The notes: generated by a model from the letters alone, not told the origin. DNA of 9,751 bases from an uncultured Porphyromonadaceae bacterium (GCA_937901905.1 CALDIF010000037.1:1-9751); one strand, 5' to 3'; positions 1 to 7,029 are shown, numbered from the stretch's first letter. Translations and numbers: made by a program.

Positions 1-73
1 CTGAAACGTATTCGATTGACGAGCCTTTCTTCAAGGCAACTTGTTGTCCGTCTATGATAAGTGATATAGCCAT
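1..73 (-). CDS. Phage tail-type protein, N-terminal fragment (runs off left edge)
   Basis: Only the first 24 codons are visible, starting at the ATG at 73-71 and beginning MAISLIIDGQQVALKKGSS. From memory, a start of the form 'short beta strand, DGQ, KKGSS, EYVS' is typical of a conserved protein of Bacteroidales prophages encoded near the tape-measure gene; this is recollection, not a search. The start is well supported because a strong promoter (-7 box 96-103) predicts transcription from about position 89, leaving a leader of about 16 nt. It is the most downstream of the minus-strand phage-type genes here, separated from the tape-measure remnant by the TerB-like operon. Function beyond a tail-associated role cannot be stated. 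Confidence 0.55.
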   Translation of the reverse strand, partial: MAISLIIDGQQVALKKGSSIEYVS

Positions 74-78
74 AAGTT

Positions 79-126
79 AAGCGGTTGATTTACTGCAAAG
101 GTAAACCAACCGCTTGAAGCCATAAA
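79..126 (-). promoter_or_regulatory. Bacteroidetes promoter with 9-bp inverted repeat around the -7 box
   Basis: On the minus strand a perfect -7 box TACCTTTG (plus 96-103) follows a -33 TTTA (plus 123-126) with a 19-nt spacer. A perfect 9-bp inverted repeat, AAGCGGTTG at 79-87 and CAACCGCTT at 107-115, brackets the -7 box and the predicted start (about 89). This geometry is expected of an operator for a dimeric repressor controlling the partial phage-type gene. The same half-site GCGGTTG occurs in the promoter of the tail-fibre-like gene (8778-8784). Confidence 0.7.
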
Positions 127-133
127 AGACGTT

Positions 134-331
134 TCAGCCAAACAATAGCCCAAATAGCCACAGAATGACCATAATGCTTACTCCAGTTATGAGGATTTGG
201 AATAGACAGTTTCCTGCCATACACCCTCCAGCCATTGCGCCTTCAACAGCATCTTCTTTTTTGCCTTCGCCGCCAAAGTATGCAATAGCAGCACCGATAA
301 TTACGGCAATTACAATTACCCAAAACCACAT
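134..331 (-). CDS. Small two-helix membrane protein, unknown function
   Basis: A 65-residue protein with two hydrophobic segments, about residues 2-19 and 43-63. They are joined by a short polar stretch with charged residues (GEGKKEDAVEG) and a glycine/alanine-rich patch with two cysteines (GAMAGGCMAGNC, residues 31-42). It is probably an inner-membrane hairpin. It is the last gene of a tight three-gene minus-strand operon: its ATG follows the stop of the 148-residue gene by 2 nt, so it is almost certainly co-transcribed with the TerB-like gene. I do not recognise a family. The small-residue central patch resembles glycine-zipper-like membrane segments, which is inference only. Confidence 0.7.
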   Translation of the reverse strand: MWFWVIVIAVIIGAAIAYFGGEGKKEDAVEGAMAGGCMAGNCLFQILITGVSIMVILWLFGLLFG

Positions 332-333
332 TT

Positions 334-780
334 TTACTTGAAATATGCTAAGTCAACTCCTCTATCGTACATGTGTAAGACACATGATTCGATTGTTCCG
401 CTACTGATGTTTATGGTGAGACCATAGCAAGCAAACGAAGCGTCACTACTTGGAACACCCATCATAAGTGCTCTTTGATCGTAACCATAACCTCTAAGTA
501 CTACTTGGGTTGCAGTTTTAGAAATTACCTCCATAGGCTTTGCTGACATTTGCACATTATTGCCCCATAATGGGTGTGCTCCATCATCGTTTAGGATTGT
601 TACAGTATAACCCTTATTGCCAGACACATTTTTTTCAATCTTAACAGTGCGATGACAATTGAAGTTATGTCCCGAAACATCCGTGCCGTTTTGGTAACGA
701 ATGTGGTCTGATGATTTAAACTCAAAACAACCATCTGCCGGATAGTTATTTCCTGAGATAAGGTCTTGAAAGAAAGCCAT
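334..780 (-). CDS. Hypothetical protein in TerB-like operon
   Basis: A 148-residue protein with no signal peptide and no hydrophobic segment long enough to span a membrane, so probably cytoplasmic. It is rich in short beta-type stretches and has four cysteines (residues 18, 42, 118 and 133). I do not recognise a family. It is the middle gene of an operon: its ATG lies 2 nt after the stop of the TerB-like gene, and its own stop lies 2 nt before the start of a small membrane protein. This spacing argues for translational coupling and a shared function with both neighbours, possibly a soluble partner in a membrane-associated TerB-type module. No function is assigned. Confidence 0.75.
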   Translation of the reverse strand: MAFFQDLISGNNYPADGCFEFKSSDHIRYQNGTDVSGHNFNCHRTVKIEKNVSGNKGYTVTILNDDGAHPLWGNNVQMSAKPMEVISKTATQVVLRGYGYDQRALMMGVPSSDASFACYGLTINISSGTIESCVLHMYDRGVDLAYFK

Positions 781-782
781 AA

Positions 783-1154
783 TTAAATATTTCCCTCGCT
801 AAGATCTTTGAGGGTTTTCTGAACGTCTTCTGCGTTCATCTCTGGAAGATCGCAAAATGAAGTGATTAGGTTAATCATGGCACGTTCTTTATCGTCTATG
901 TTGCCGTCAGCAATCATAATAGTGATAAGAATTGAAGTAACTACTCGCTTCTCGTCATAAGTGAGATTTGAGATAACGGTCATTGCTTGAGAGGCTTCCA
1001 AATTATCCATAGACAAATCGGAGTCTGAGTAACCAACAAGTTTTAGCCAACTATGAGCAGCTAAAAGTTCTTTTGCTGCTACCTTGCCATCTGCTGCAAT
1101 CATGCCGTTGGCAAATGTCAAGATTGCTCTTTTTTCGAGTTGTGAAAAATACAT
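783..1154 (-). CDS. TerB-like domain protein
   Basis: A 123-residue, largely helical protein of the length of a single TerB-like (tellurite-resistance TerB) domain. Two copies of the family's acidic motif are visible: MIAADGKVAAKE at residues 18-29 and MIADGNIDDKE at 80-90, each after a hydrophobic helix. In TerB-like domains these DG-containing acidic segments form a metal-binding or protein-interaction surface; such proteins occur in stress and phage-defence modules rather than only in tellurite resistance. It is the first gene of a three-gene operon with 2-nt gaps. A -7 box TAATTTTG (plus 1196-1203) predicts a leader of about 35 nt. The fold call is from motif recognition; the biochemical role is unknown. 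Confidence 0.75.
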   Translation of the reverse strand: MYFSQLEKRAILTFANGMIAADGKVAAKELLAAHSWLKLVGYSDSDLSMDNLEASQAMTVISNLTYDEKRVVTSILITIMIADGNIDDKERAMINLITSFCDLPEMNAEDVQKTLKDLSEGNI

Positions 1155-1195
1155 TTTGTTGAAATTTTTAATTAAACGTATAATTTAATAGAAGA

Positions 1196-1203
1196 CAAAA
1201 TTA
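1196..1203 (-). promoter_or_regulatory. -7 box of the TerB-like operon
   Basis: Minus-strand TAATTTTG fits TAnnTTTG and lies 42 nt upstream of the TerB-like ATG. No convincing -33 TTTG is present at 19-21 nt; that position approaches a run of seven C's (1224-1230). The promoter is therefore probably weak or activator-dependent. Confidence 0.5.
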
Positions 1204-1234
1204 CACATAATTTCACAATTTTACCCCCCCAATT

Positions 1235-1260
1235 GTTAATATTTCTTAATGATTATTAAC
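1235..1260. repeat. AT-rich inverted repeat between TerB operon and tape-measure remnant
   Basis: GTTAATA at 1235-1241 and TATTAAC at 1254-1260 form a perfect 7-bp inverted repeat with a 12-nt spacer. It lies after the tape-measure stop (1296-1298) and upstream of the TerB operon -7 box. It lacks a following T-run, so it is not an obvious intrinsic terminator; it may be an operator. Base composition in this AT-rich gap makes chance occurrence possible. Confidence 0.35.
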
Positions 1261-1295
1261 GAGGTATTTATGTTGCTGATTTTCAATTTATTCTT

Positions 1296-2734
1296 CTACT
1301 TGCGTTTATTCTTGGGACTTTTGTTATTCATCAAGCGTTGGTAGTCATCTTGGGCTTGTTTGATACCGAGATCGCCGGTCACGGTGTTCACGGTGACGAA
1401 AGGTTCGTTGAGCCTTTCATTCAAGCGTGCGATTGTTTCACGCAGGGCATTGTTCTCCTGAACAATGACCATTGGGGCTTGCGACTGCGCCAGTACTGCG
1501 GGAGCAGTGATCGTGCGCGACACATCGGCGTTGCGGAGTGAGCCGATAGTGTTTGTCCGCTGCGCATAGTCCAACGCCTCAATCAATGGGCGAGCCACCG
1601 GCGAGGCGAGCAGTTTCTGCGAAGCCACCCATTCCCCTGCGTGAACGACCCCTGCCACCTCATCGACCCTGCCCTGACGGGTGAAGCCGCCCGAGGAGTA
1701 GCCCTGCGCCTGTGATGCCTGTTGCTGCTTCTTGATGGCAGCCACCTGCATCATACCTGCGGCAACCGCCATAGCCGCCGCAATCGGGGCGATGATGTAG
1801 CCCACCACAGGGATAGCCGCAGCCGACGAATAGGCGTTGAGCGCGGCGGTTGCCGTCTGCGCCACGGCTTGGATAACCTGCATGGCGAACAGTTTGCGGT
1901 TGGCTTCGTCCTTGACCTTTGCCACCTCTTTCTGCTTCTGCTTTTCTAATTGCTTCGTCTTGTACTTGTTGCCCTCAGCCATGCTGACCTCACGCTCGTA
2001 GCGCTTCTCAATGGCAGCTGTCTCAATCTCCATTTCAGCCTGAACGAGTGAGGAAAGCTGCGTGAAGATTGAGGACATTCCGTTTGTCAGAGCCTCTACG
2101 GATTTGGTGACGGCTTGCCCGCCGTCGCCATTGAGCCAGTCGAGCAGTTCCTGATTCCATTTTTGCAGGGCGTTTTTATCCTCTTGACTGCCGATTTGGT
2201 TATACTTCTTCTTCAGGGCGAGTTTCGCCTTTTCGTATGCCTCGTCGATGCGCAGTTTCTCTGCGGCGTTGTCACCTGCCGCAGCAATCTCGGCTTTATA
2301 GACCACATCGAGGTTTGCCATAGCCGCATTGTACTGCTCTAAGTTTTCGGCAGCGTTGTTGCCGAAATACTCGTCCTTAATCTTCTTCAGCTCGGCTTGG
2401 TGCTTCTTCTCGGCTTCCTCGGTCTCACGCTGCTTCCTCTGCTGCTCCGCAATAAGTTTGTTGCGGTAGGCTTCATCGGCTTGCAGGAAGTCCGCCCACG
2501 CTTTTCATCGACATTGGGTTTGAGTTCGTCGTAGAACACTTCCTGCAACTTGTGCAGTTTCTCCCCTGCGGTGCCGTCAGGGTCAACGTCCACGGCAATG
2601 ACCAGCCCTTGACTGTCGGCACCGAGAACATCGGCAGAGCCTTGAAGCACGTTATAAACGTAGTCTTCAAGCTGCTGCTCACTCAATACAGAGCCATCAG
2701 GCAATATCGGTGTGACCCGAATTTTGATGAGTGA
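1296..2734 (-). pseudogene. Phage tail tape-measure protein, C-terminal part, frameshifted
   Basis: The remnant reads in two minus-strand frames. The upstream frame runs from after a stop at 2735-2737 (first usable start a TTG at 2704) to about 2501. Its residues, including LPDGSVLSEQQLEDYV and GLVIAVDVDPDGTAGEKLH, resemble the interior of Bacteroidales tape-measure proteins. At about 2501-2506 (GATGAAAAGCG) the frame slips by -1 and continues as AWADFLQADEAYRNKL, then a long charged coiled coil, an alanine-rich hydrophobic stretch and a terminal GYSSGGFTRQG...AGVVHAGEWVASQKLL block. That C-terminal block is characteristic of tape-measure proteins, which set tail length. About 401 residues lie after the slip and about 78 before it. 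The long N-terminal part is absent from the window. One lost A in an A-run explains the frameshift; a sequencing error or programmed slippage is less likely but possible. Confidence 0.75.
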
Positions 2735-2756
2735 TTAGAGATTAGTGATTTTGGTG

Positions 2757-2793
2757 CAAAGTTCACTGAAAAGAACCAATTAGCAAAAGACAC
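2757..2793 (-). promoter_or_regulatory. Promoter in front of the tape-measure remnant
   Basis: On the minus strand the -33 TTTG (plus 2784-2787), inside the 12-mer at 2782-2793, is followed after exactly 19 nt by GAACTTTG (plus 2757-2764), a -7 box lacking only the TA. The predicted start is near 2750. The upstream 12 bases (GTGTCTTTTGCT on the minus strand) are identical to those of the tail-fibre-like gene's promoter at 8785-8796, with the same 19-nt spacer. Confidence 0.55.
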
Positions 2794-2794
2794 G

Positions 2795-2822
2795 AAAAAC
2801 GCACCTCCCGAAAGAGATGCGT
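2795..2822 (-). terminator. Intrinsic terminator of the outer-membrane receptor gene
   Basis: In minus-strand RNA, ACGCAUCUC (plus 2814-2822) pairs with GAGGUGCGU (plus 2799-2807). This gives nine pairs including one G-U, closed by a short loop and followed by five U's (plus 2795-2799). It lies about 30 nt after the stop of the receptor gene. The G-U pair becomes a C-A mismatch on the other strand, so it works best in the minus direction. Confidence 0.85.
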
Positions 2823-2852
2823 CCTTAAAAATGAATGATGAGGCAGGTATGG

Positions 2853-5165
2853 TCAGTTGCCTAAGCGCGAGCGTTCTTCCTGCCCGGCACCGGCCCCCTT
2901 GTATTTGCTTTGTGTGGCATTGAACTTGTAGCGCACAGTGATTTTGAGTTTGCGAGAGTCGTAGGGTTGGTCGATGTGCATTGAGCGAGTACCATAGTTG
3001 ATGAGGATTCTCTGGTGGTCGTTGAGCAAGTTGTGTCCCGCAACTTGAAGACTCAGACGGTCATTAAAGAAAGTCTTGGTGAGGCTTATATAGGTGTACC
3101 AACTGGCACGAGTGAGTGACATGTTCTCCTTGTCGCCCTTTGAGGTGAACGACAGATTGGCTTGTGCGGTAAGGGTAGGTGTAATCTTGAAACTGTTGTT
3201 GAACTGAACCAGATAAATAGGATTATTTGGACTAATGAACCCTACCGGCGATGGAATCTTGATCCAGTCCTTAATCAAGCCCAGCGTGAGAGAAGGCTGG
3301 TAGATGCCAAACTTGGGATTGAGTGTAACCATGGCACGGATGGCATCGGCATGATCCACATTGTCGCGCGTGAGGAGCGTGGTCTCGGGACTTCCCTCTA
3401 CGCTCTTGCACACGTTGACAATCACGTCGCCGGTGCGCTTGTAGTCCAACATTACATTTACCCACCGCCACATCGCCATCAGTGATGCCTGGTTGATGAC
3501 CGACGGCTGCAGCATCGGATTGCCGCCCTCCCATGTGAAACGGTTGGCATAGGTGACAGAACTGCTCAACATGTAGTAATAAGGACGTTGAATCTTCATG
3601 GCATAGTTCGCCATGAGTTGCACCTTGCCGGCGCGAGCCATCAGCCCTACGCTGGGGAAGAAATGGTGGTAAGTCCGGCTTTGGTCATCAACTCTAACGC
3701 TGGCGCTATAGTAGTCACTTGTCACGTTCTCGTTGCGCATGCCGAGTCGCAGCTGACCAAAAGGCAATGGATGGGAGTATTCGGTGAAGAATGTATAATT
3801 GCGCTCGCGCTGTTCGGTGAAGGTGGTGGGCACAATATTCTCGGGGTTGATGTAATCGTCGTTGCGGTTTGTAAGGTCATATTCAGCACCTATCTGTAGA
3901 TTGCCGCCCCACAAGCTCCATGAGAGTACCAACTTCGATGCCCATAGCCGGTTGCGCACAACACTTTGACTTGTAACCGTGCGGCTCTCTTGTTCTTGGC
4001 TTGATTCATCGTTCCACTGATTAGTGCGGTCTTTCCAAAACATATAGTCGGTGTTGAAATCGATGTTCGTCTTGCCCACTTTGCCGTTATAGTAGGCATT
4101 GAGGGTGTGTGGCATATTCGACTTTTCTTCATACTCGATGATATTGTCGAGGCGGTCATAGAAAATGTCGTCGGCGGTAACATCGGCAGTGAATGTGCCG
4201 TGTCCATCGTGGCGGAACCAGCCTTTCGTGTCGTAGCGGAAACCTACGGCGTGGTTGTCGTTGAAAATATAGTTAGCACCAATTGAGGCGTAGAGCGACC
4301 TGAGCACATTGTTGTCGCAGCTGTGTTCGAGCATTTGCCAGACTCTGTCGGTGCTCACGTCAAGTGTAATATCGTTTCTCTGCCATTGGTGGTAGCCGTT
4401 GTACCACACGCTACCAAACACATCCAATCCACGATGACACCAGTTCCAGTCGAATCCCAGGTCAAGGTTATTATGGTGGGCGCGGTAATAACTGGCAGTG
4501 GTGTCGAACGAGAATCCCTCGCCCTGCGGCCGCTTTGTCTTGATTAGGATGACGCTCTCCACATCGGCTTTGTACTTCGCGCCGGGGTTGGTGATGAGTT
4601 CCACGCTTTGGATGTTTTCGCTTTGGATTTGGTCGAGTTCGCCCTTGTCGCGCAACAGACGACCGTTCACATAGATGAGCGGTGTGCCTTTGCCGAAGAC
4701 CTCAATGCCGTCGGCTTTCTTCTGCACACCGGGCAGGTTCTCGAGCACCTTATTGGCTGTTCCCACCTTGCTCAGCAACGTGCCGTCAACATCGGTCTTG
4801 ATACCCTCGGTGGTGAGTCGGTAGGTGGGGCGAGTGGCGGTCACCGTCACCTCGCCGAGCATGGTTGTTTCGGGCAATAGGCGCACGGACCCCACATTGC
4901 CGGTTGTGGTGATAAACAATGGTTGGTAACCGATATAGGTGATTTTGATTATCGCGCTTGCAGTGGCTGCGATGATGGCGAAATCACCGGCCGTGCCGGT
5001 AGTGGTGCCGGTGATGAATGTACTGTCGGTAGGGTTGAGTAAGCTGACGGTGGCAAACTCGATTACAGCACCTTTCTCGTCAGTCACCTTGCCGGTGAAT
5101 TCGGTTGCCGTGACGACCATAGCCGCCAGCAACATTAGTGTTGAAAGAACAAAGTTTCGTTTCAT
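2853..5165 (-). CDS. Outer-membrane beta-barrel receptor (TonB-dependent-like)
   Basis: A 770-residue protein. Residues 1-20 form a signal peptide (MKRNFVLSTLMLLAAMVVTA). Residues 22-105 look like a carboxypeptidase-regulatory-like beta-sandwich, with FTGKVTDEKGAVIEFATVSL near the start and ITYIGYQP near 74-81. Next comes a plug-like region, about 105-215, with GEVTVTATRP, NVLENLPGV-like and PLIYVNGR motifs. The rest is a strand-rich barrel ending in KLKITVRYKFNATQSKYKGAG, the usual C-terminus of the Bacteroidetes outer-membrane beta-barrel family related to TonB-dependent receptors. It probably sits in the outer membrane and imports or exports an unknown substrate. No SusD-like partner is present, arguing against a glycan-utilisation pair. 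It is divergent from a LuxR-type regulator and ends in a strong terminator. Confidence 0.88.
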   Translation of the reverse strand: MKRNFVLSTLMLLAAMVVTATEFTGKVTDEKGAVIEFATVSLLNPTDSTFITGTTTGTAGDFAIIAATASAIIKITYIGYQPLFITTTGNVGSVRLLPETTMLGEVTVTATRPTYRLTTEGIKTDVDGTLLSKVGTANKVLENLPGVQKKADGIEVFGKGTPLIYVNGRLLRDKGELDQIQSENIQSVELITNPGAKYKADVESVILIKTKRPQGEGFSFDTTASYYRAHHNNLDLGFDWNWCHRGLDVFGSVWYNGYHQWQRNDITLDVSTDRVWQMLEHSCDNNVLRSLYASIGANYIFNDNHAVGFRYDTKGWFRHDGHGTFTADVTADDIFYDRLDNIIEYEEKSNMPHTLNAYYNGKVGKTNIDFNTDYMFWKDRTNQWNDESSQEQESRTVTSQSVVRNRLWASKLVLSWSLWGGNLQIGAEYDLTNRNDDYINPENIVPTTFTEQRERNYTFFTEYSHPLPFGQLRLGMRNENVTSDYYSASVRVDDQSRTYHHFFPSVGLMARAGKVQLMANYAMKIQRPYYYMLSSSVTYANRFTWEGGNPMLQPSVINQASLMAMWRWVNVMLDYKRTGDVIVNVCKSVEGSPETTLLTRDNVDHADAIRAMVTLNPKFGIYQPSLTLGLIKDWIKIPSPVGFISPNNPIYLVQFNNSFKITPTLTAQANLSFTSKGDKENMSLTRASWYTYISLTKTFFNDRLSLQVAGHNLLNDHQRILINYGTRSMHIDQPYDSRKLKITVRYKFNATQSKYKGAGAGQEERSRLGN

Positions 5166-5196
5166 TATCGTATCTGTTTATTGTTATTTTCTATTG

Positions 5197-5204
5197 CAAA
5201 ATTA
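5197..5204 (-). promoter_or_regulatory. -7 box of the receptor gene
   Basis: Minus-strand TAATTTTG fits TAnnTTTG and predicts a start near 5190, about 25 nt before the ATG at 5165. There is no TTTG at the -33 position. A palindrome-like site at 5226-5243 lies about 36-53 bp upstream of the predicted start, the position expected for an activator. Confidence 0.6.
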
Positions 5205-5225
5205 TTTTGGTTTGCACTCGTTAGA

Positions 5226-5243
5226 CGCACACTAAAGGGTGAA
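5226..5243. promoter_or_regulatory. Putative operator copy 1 (receptor side)
   Basis: Read on the minus strand, this 18-bp site matches the palindrome at 5277-5294 at 15 of 18 positions, with the shared core CTTTAG flanked by CAC and GTG. It sits just upstream of the receptor promoter's -33 region. It is a likely binding site for the divergent LuxR-type regulator. Confidence 0.55.
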
Positions 5244-5275
5244 TAGTTGCAACAAAAAAATGAGAACCAGGCCAC

Positions 5276-5297
5276 TTTCACACTTTAGGGTGTGAAA
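5276..5297. promoter_or_regulatory. Putative operator copy 2 (regulator side), perfect palindrome
   Basis: TTTCACAC (5276-5283) and GTGTGAAA (5290-5297) form a perfect 8-bp inverted repeat around a 6-nt centre. It lies about 41-62 bp upstream of the regulator's predicted start (about 5338), mirroring the position of copy 1 relative to the receptor promoter. This suggests autoregulation together with control of the receptor. Confidence 0.6.
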
Positions 5298-5323
5298 AAC
5301 ATTAACAATTCCGATATTTGCAT

Positions 5324-5331
5324 TAACTTTG
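5324..5331 (+). promoter_or_regulatory. -7 box of the LuxR-type regulator
   Basis: TAACTTTG fits TAnnTTTG and predicts a start near 5338, 14 nt before the ATG at 5352. This excludes the more upstream in-frame ATG at 5292 as the main translation start. No -33 TTTG lies at 19-21 nt, again suggesting activator dependence. Confidence 0.65.
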
Positions 5332-5351
5332 CCCCCGTAAATCATTCCGTT

Positions 5352-6107
5352 ATGGCAAAAGTTGAAGATTTCTTTGGAATAATAAATACGGTAAACGGCA
5401 TTCAAGATGAGCAGTATGACCACCTTGAGCTGCTCAAGCATGCCATAGATGCAATGGCTAACGCAACCTATCAAAGCATCTATATGATTGATTACTTCAA
5501 ACAGGAGTTTCTGCACGTGGCAAGCAACCCGCTGTTTCTGTGCGGCCACACGGCAGAGGAGATGGGGCAGTTGGGGTATGATTTTTACATCGAGCATGTG
5601 CCCGCCGAAGAGCAGGCAATGCTGCTCGAGATTAACGAGGTCGGATTTCAAAAATTCAACGACACGCCGCTTGGTGAGCGCAAAGGTTGCTTCATGAGCT
5701 ATGATTTCCACATCAGTGACGGCGACACCACATTCCTGGTGAATCACAAAATCACACCGTTTGCCCTTGCCGACGATGGCAGGGCATGGCTGGCCATGTG
5801 TGTCGTTTCACTCTCATCACACAGTGAGCCAGGCCACATTGAATTTCATAAGAAGGGCGATGCCAAATATTGGGAATACTCACTTGAGCGCCATCGATGG
5901 ATACCCAAAGAGGCGGTGACGCTTCGTCCACAGGAGAAACTGGTGCTCTCCCTCTCGGCTCAAGGCTACACCGTGGCGCAAATCGCCGACAAGATGTGCC
6001 GCTCGGTCGACACAGTAAAGACCTATAAGCGCGTATTGTTTGAGCGTCTAAATGTGAAAAGCATTACCGAGGCACTCGTCACTGCCACCAATTCCGGGCT
6101 TATATGA
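5352..6107 (+). CDS. PAS-like/LuxR-type transcriptional regulator
   Basis: A 251-residue cytoplasmic regulator. I chose the ATG at 5352 because the promoter's -7 box (5324-5331) lies between it and the upstream ATG at 5292. The N-terminal part (about 25-155) has the look of a PAS-type sensor: hydrophobic strands IYMIDY and FLHVASNPLFLCG followed by TAEEMGQLGYDFYIEHVPAEE. The C-terminal part (about 190-251) is a LuxR/GerE helix-turn-helix, with LRPQEKLVLSLSAQGYTVAQ, then IADKMCRSVDTVKTYKRVLF and a final amphipathic helix. No receiver-type phospho-acceptor pattern is seen, so it is probably a one-component regulator. Divergence from the outer-membrane receptor and the paired operators indicate that it controls both genes. 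The ligand is unknown. Confidence 0.85.
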   Translation: MAKVEDFFGIINTVNGIQDEQYDHLELLKHAIDAMANATYQSIYMIDYFKQEFLHVASNPLFLCGHTAEEMGQLGYDFYIEHVPAEEQAMLLEINEVGFQKFNDTPLGERKGCFMSYDFHISDGDTTFLVNHKITPFALADDGRAWLAMCVVSLSSHSEPGHIEFHKKGDAKYWEYSLERHRWIPKEAVTLRPQEKLVLSLSAQGYTVAQIADKMCRSVDTVKTYKRVLFERLNVKSITEALVTATNSGLI

Positions 6108-6116
6108 TTTTCGGTT

Positions 6117-6149
6117 TTTAGAGATTTTCAAATAGAATTTGTACCTTTG
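6117..6149 (+). promoter_or_regulatory. Promoter of the Abi/HEPN gene
   Basis: A perfect -7 box TACCTTTG (6142-6149) follows TTTA (6117-6120) with a 21-nt spacer. The predicted start near 6156 leaves a leader of about 15 nt before the ATG at 6171. The Abi gene therefore has its own promoter, separate from the regulator ending at 6107. Confidence 0.75.
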
Positions 6150-6170
6150 CGTCGCAAAAGCAAGTAAATT

Positions 6171-6860
6171 ATGAAATACTCTGAATTTGAAAATATATTC
6201 TCGCGTGAGAGGACATACAAATACCTCCATGCTTGCTGTGGCGACTCACGCAAGGCAATGACGCTGTATCGTTATAATCTGAAGTTGTCACAAGTGATGT
6301 TCACGCTTATCAGTTGTTTTGAGGTGTCATTGCGCAATAAGATTGACCTAGAAATGCGTTCACATAATGGTAACGACTGGCTTAGGGACAGCATTTTACC
6401 CGGGGGATGCTTGTATTACGACCGACGCGCTGAGGGCTCTCGCAAAATCATAGAGAAAGCTTACAACGGATTAATGCGTGAAGGACGGTATTCTCACAGC
6501 AAACTGCTTGCCGAAATGGAGTTTGGCGTGTGGAAATTCATGTTCAATAATGTACAGTATCGTTTGCTTGGCCGTCACTTGTTGAACATTTTTCCGAATA
6601 AACCGACTTCATCTGCTCGAAATCGCTACGACAACACTTTCGTTTTCAACGAACTTGATACGATAAATAAAATGCGAAACAGAATTGCTCACCATGAGCC
6701 AATATGTTTTGGGCAACCTGTATGCGTTGATGTGCAAAAAGTCAAAGAATGCTATGGCAAGATGATGCGACTATTCCAATGGATGGACATTGACGCTCAA
6801 TCATTGCTATATGGTTTGGATCATGTTGACCGAGTTTGCGCAGATATAATGGGCATTTGA
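6171..6860 (+). CDS. Abi-family HEPN protein (AbiD/AbiF-like), putative RNase toxin
   Basis: A 229-residue, mostly helical protein. The N-terminal half carries the block typical of Abi-like proteins (Abi_2 type): SRERTYKYLHACCGD, RKAMTLYRYNLKLSQ and FEVSLRNKID (residues 50-59). The C-terminal half holds the HEPN catalytic signature RNRIAHHEP, with R169-x4-H174 intact, preceded by ELDTINKMRN. HEPN proteins of this group are RNases that cause abortive infection, or act as toxins, by cutting cellular RNA; from memory, AbiF-type members have been linked to antitoxin RNAs and to the origin of Cas13. Length is close to that of single-domain relatives. No protein antitoxin lies next to it; a structured RNA does (7069-7161). 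Assignment to the family is firm; RNase activity is inferred from the motif. Confidence 0.85.
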   Translation: MKYSEFENIFSRERTYKYLHACCGDSRKAMTLYRYNLKLSQVMFTLISCFEVSLRNKIDLEMRSHNGNDWLRDSILPGGCLYYDRRAEGSRKIIEKAYNGLMREGRYSHSKLLAEMEFGVWKFMFNNVQYRLLGRHLLNIFPNKPTSSARNRYDNTFVFNELDTINKMRNRIAHHEPICFGQPVCVDVQKVKECYGKMMRLFQWMDIDAQSLLYGLDHVDRVCADIMGI

Positions 6861-6896
6861 TATGCTTTTTTAGAATAAATCAAGATTTGACGCATT

Positions 6897-6931
6897 TTTT
6901 TTCTTGAAAAAATTTGTCAGTCAAGAAAAAA
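6897..6931. repeat. 11-bp inverted repeat enclosing the -33 box of the upstream RNA promoter
   Basis: TTTTTTCTTGA (6897-6907) and TCAAGAAAAAA (6921-6931) are perfect reverse complements separated by 13 nt, and the -33 TTTG (6913-6916) of the following promoter lies in the spacer. It is 36 nt downstream of the Abi stop. It could be an operator or a weak hairpin ending the Abi transcript; no T-run follows the second arm, so I favour a protein-binding site. Confidence 0.5.
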
Positions 6932-6943
6932 GCATTACCTTTG
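6913..6943 (+). promoter_or_regulatory. Upstream promoter of the RNA locus
   Basis: TTTG (6913-6916), a 19-nt spacer and TACCTTTG (6936-6943) make a perfect Bacteroidetes promoter. The predicted start is near 6950. No protein-coding gene on the plus strand lies downstream, so the product is presumably RNA: either the hairpin at 6955-6988 alone or a longer leader reaching the three-hairpin RNA. Confidence 0.7.
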
Positions 6944-6954
6944 CAGTGTTAAGT

Positions 6955-6998
6955 CCCGACAGTCCCTGGGTTTACCCAAACTGCCGGGTATGGTTTTT
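6955..6998 (+). ncRNA. Stem-loop just after the upstream promoter
   Basis: Nested arms CCCG/CGGG (6955-6958 with 6985-6988), CAGT/ACTG (6960-6963 with 6980-6983) and TGGG/CCCA (6967-6970 with 6975-6978) form one interrupted hairpin with a TTTA loop. Five T's follow at 6994-6998, after a 5-nt gap. It begins about 5 nt after the predicted start. It may be a very short RNA with a leaky terminator, or the 5' domain of a roughly 210-nt version of the downstream RNA. Confidence 0.4.
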
Positions 6999-7029
6999 AT
7001 ATGGGGTAAGGTACTTTTAAGTCTGATTA

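Noticed and set aside
79..115. Invertible promoter formed by the 9-bp inverted repeat
   Set aside because: The 19-nt spacer is far shorter than known invertible promoters and no invertase is in the window; an operator is the simpler reading.
1224..1230. C7 homopolymer upstream of the TerB operon as a phase-variation tract
   Set aside because: Seven bases is short for slippage-driven variation and it lies at or just upstream of a poorly defined -33 region; noted only as possible.
2501..2507. Programmed -1 frameshift site in the tape-measure gene
   Set aside because: T GAA AAG is not a canonical slippery heptamer, and phage programmed shifts normally occur in tail-chaperone genes; a mutation or read error is more likely.
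2733..2754. GATTAG-like short repeats before the tape-measure remnant
   Set aside because: Only about three imperfect copies of a simple AT-rich hexamer; no sign of a defined element.
5292..5351. Upstream ATG at 5292 as the start of the LuxR-type regulator
   Set aside because: The -7 box (5324-5331) lies inside this stretch, and the palindrome at 5276-5297 overlaps the upstream ATG, so transcripts would begin after it. The ATG at 5352 fits.
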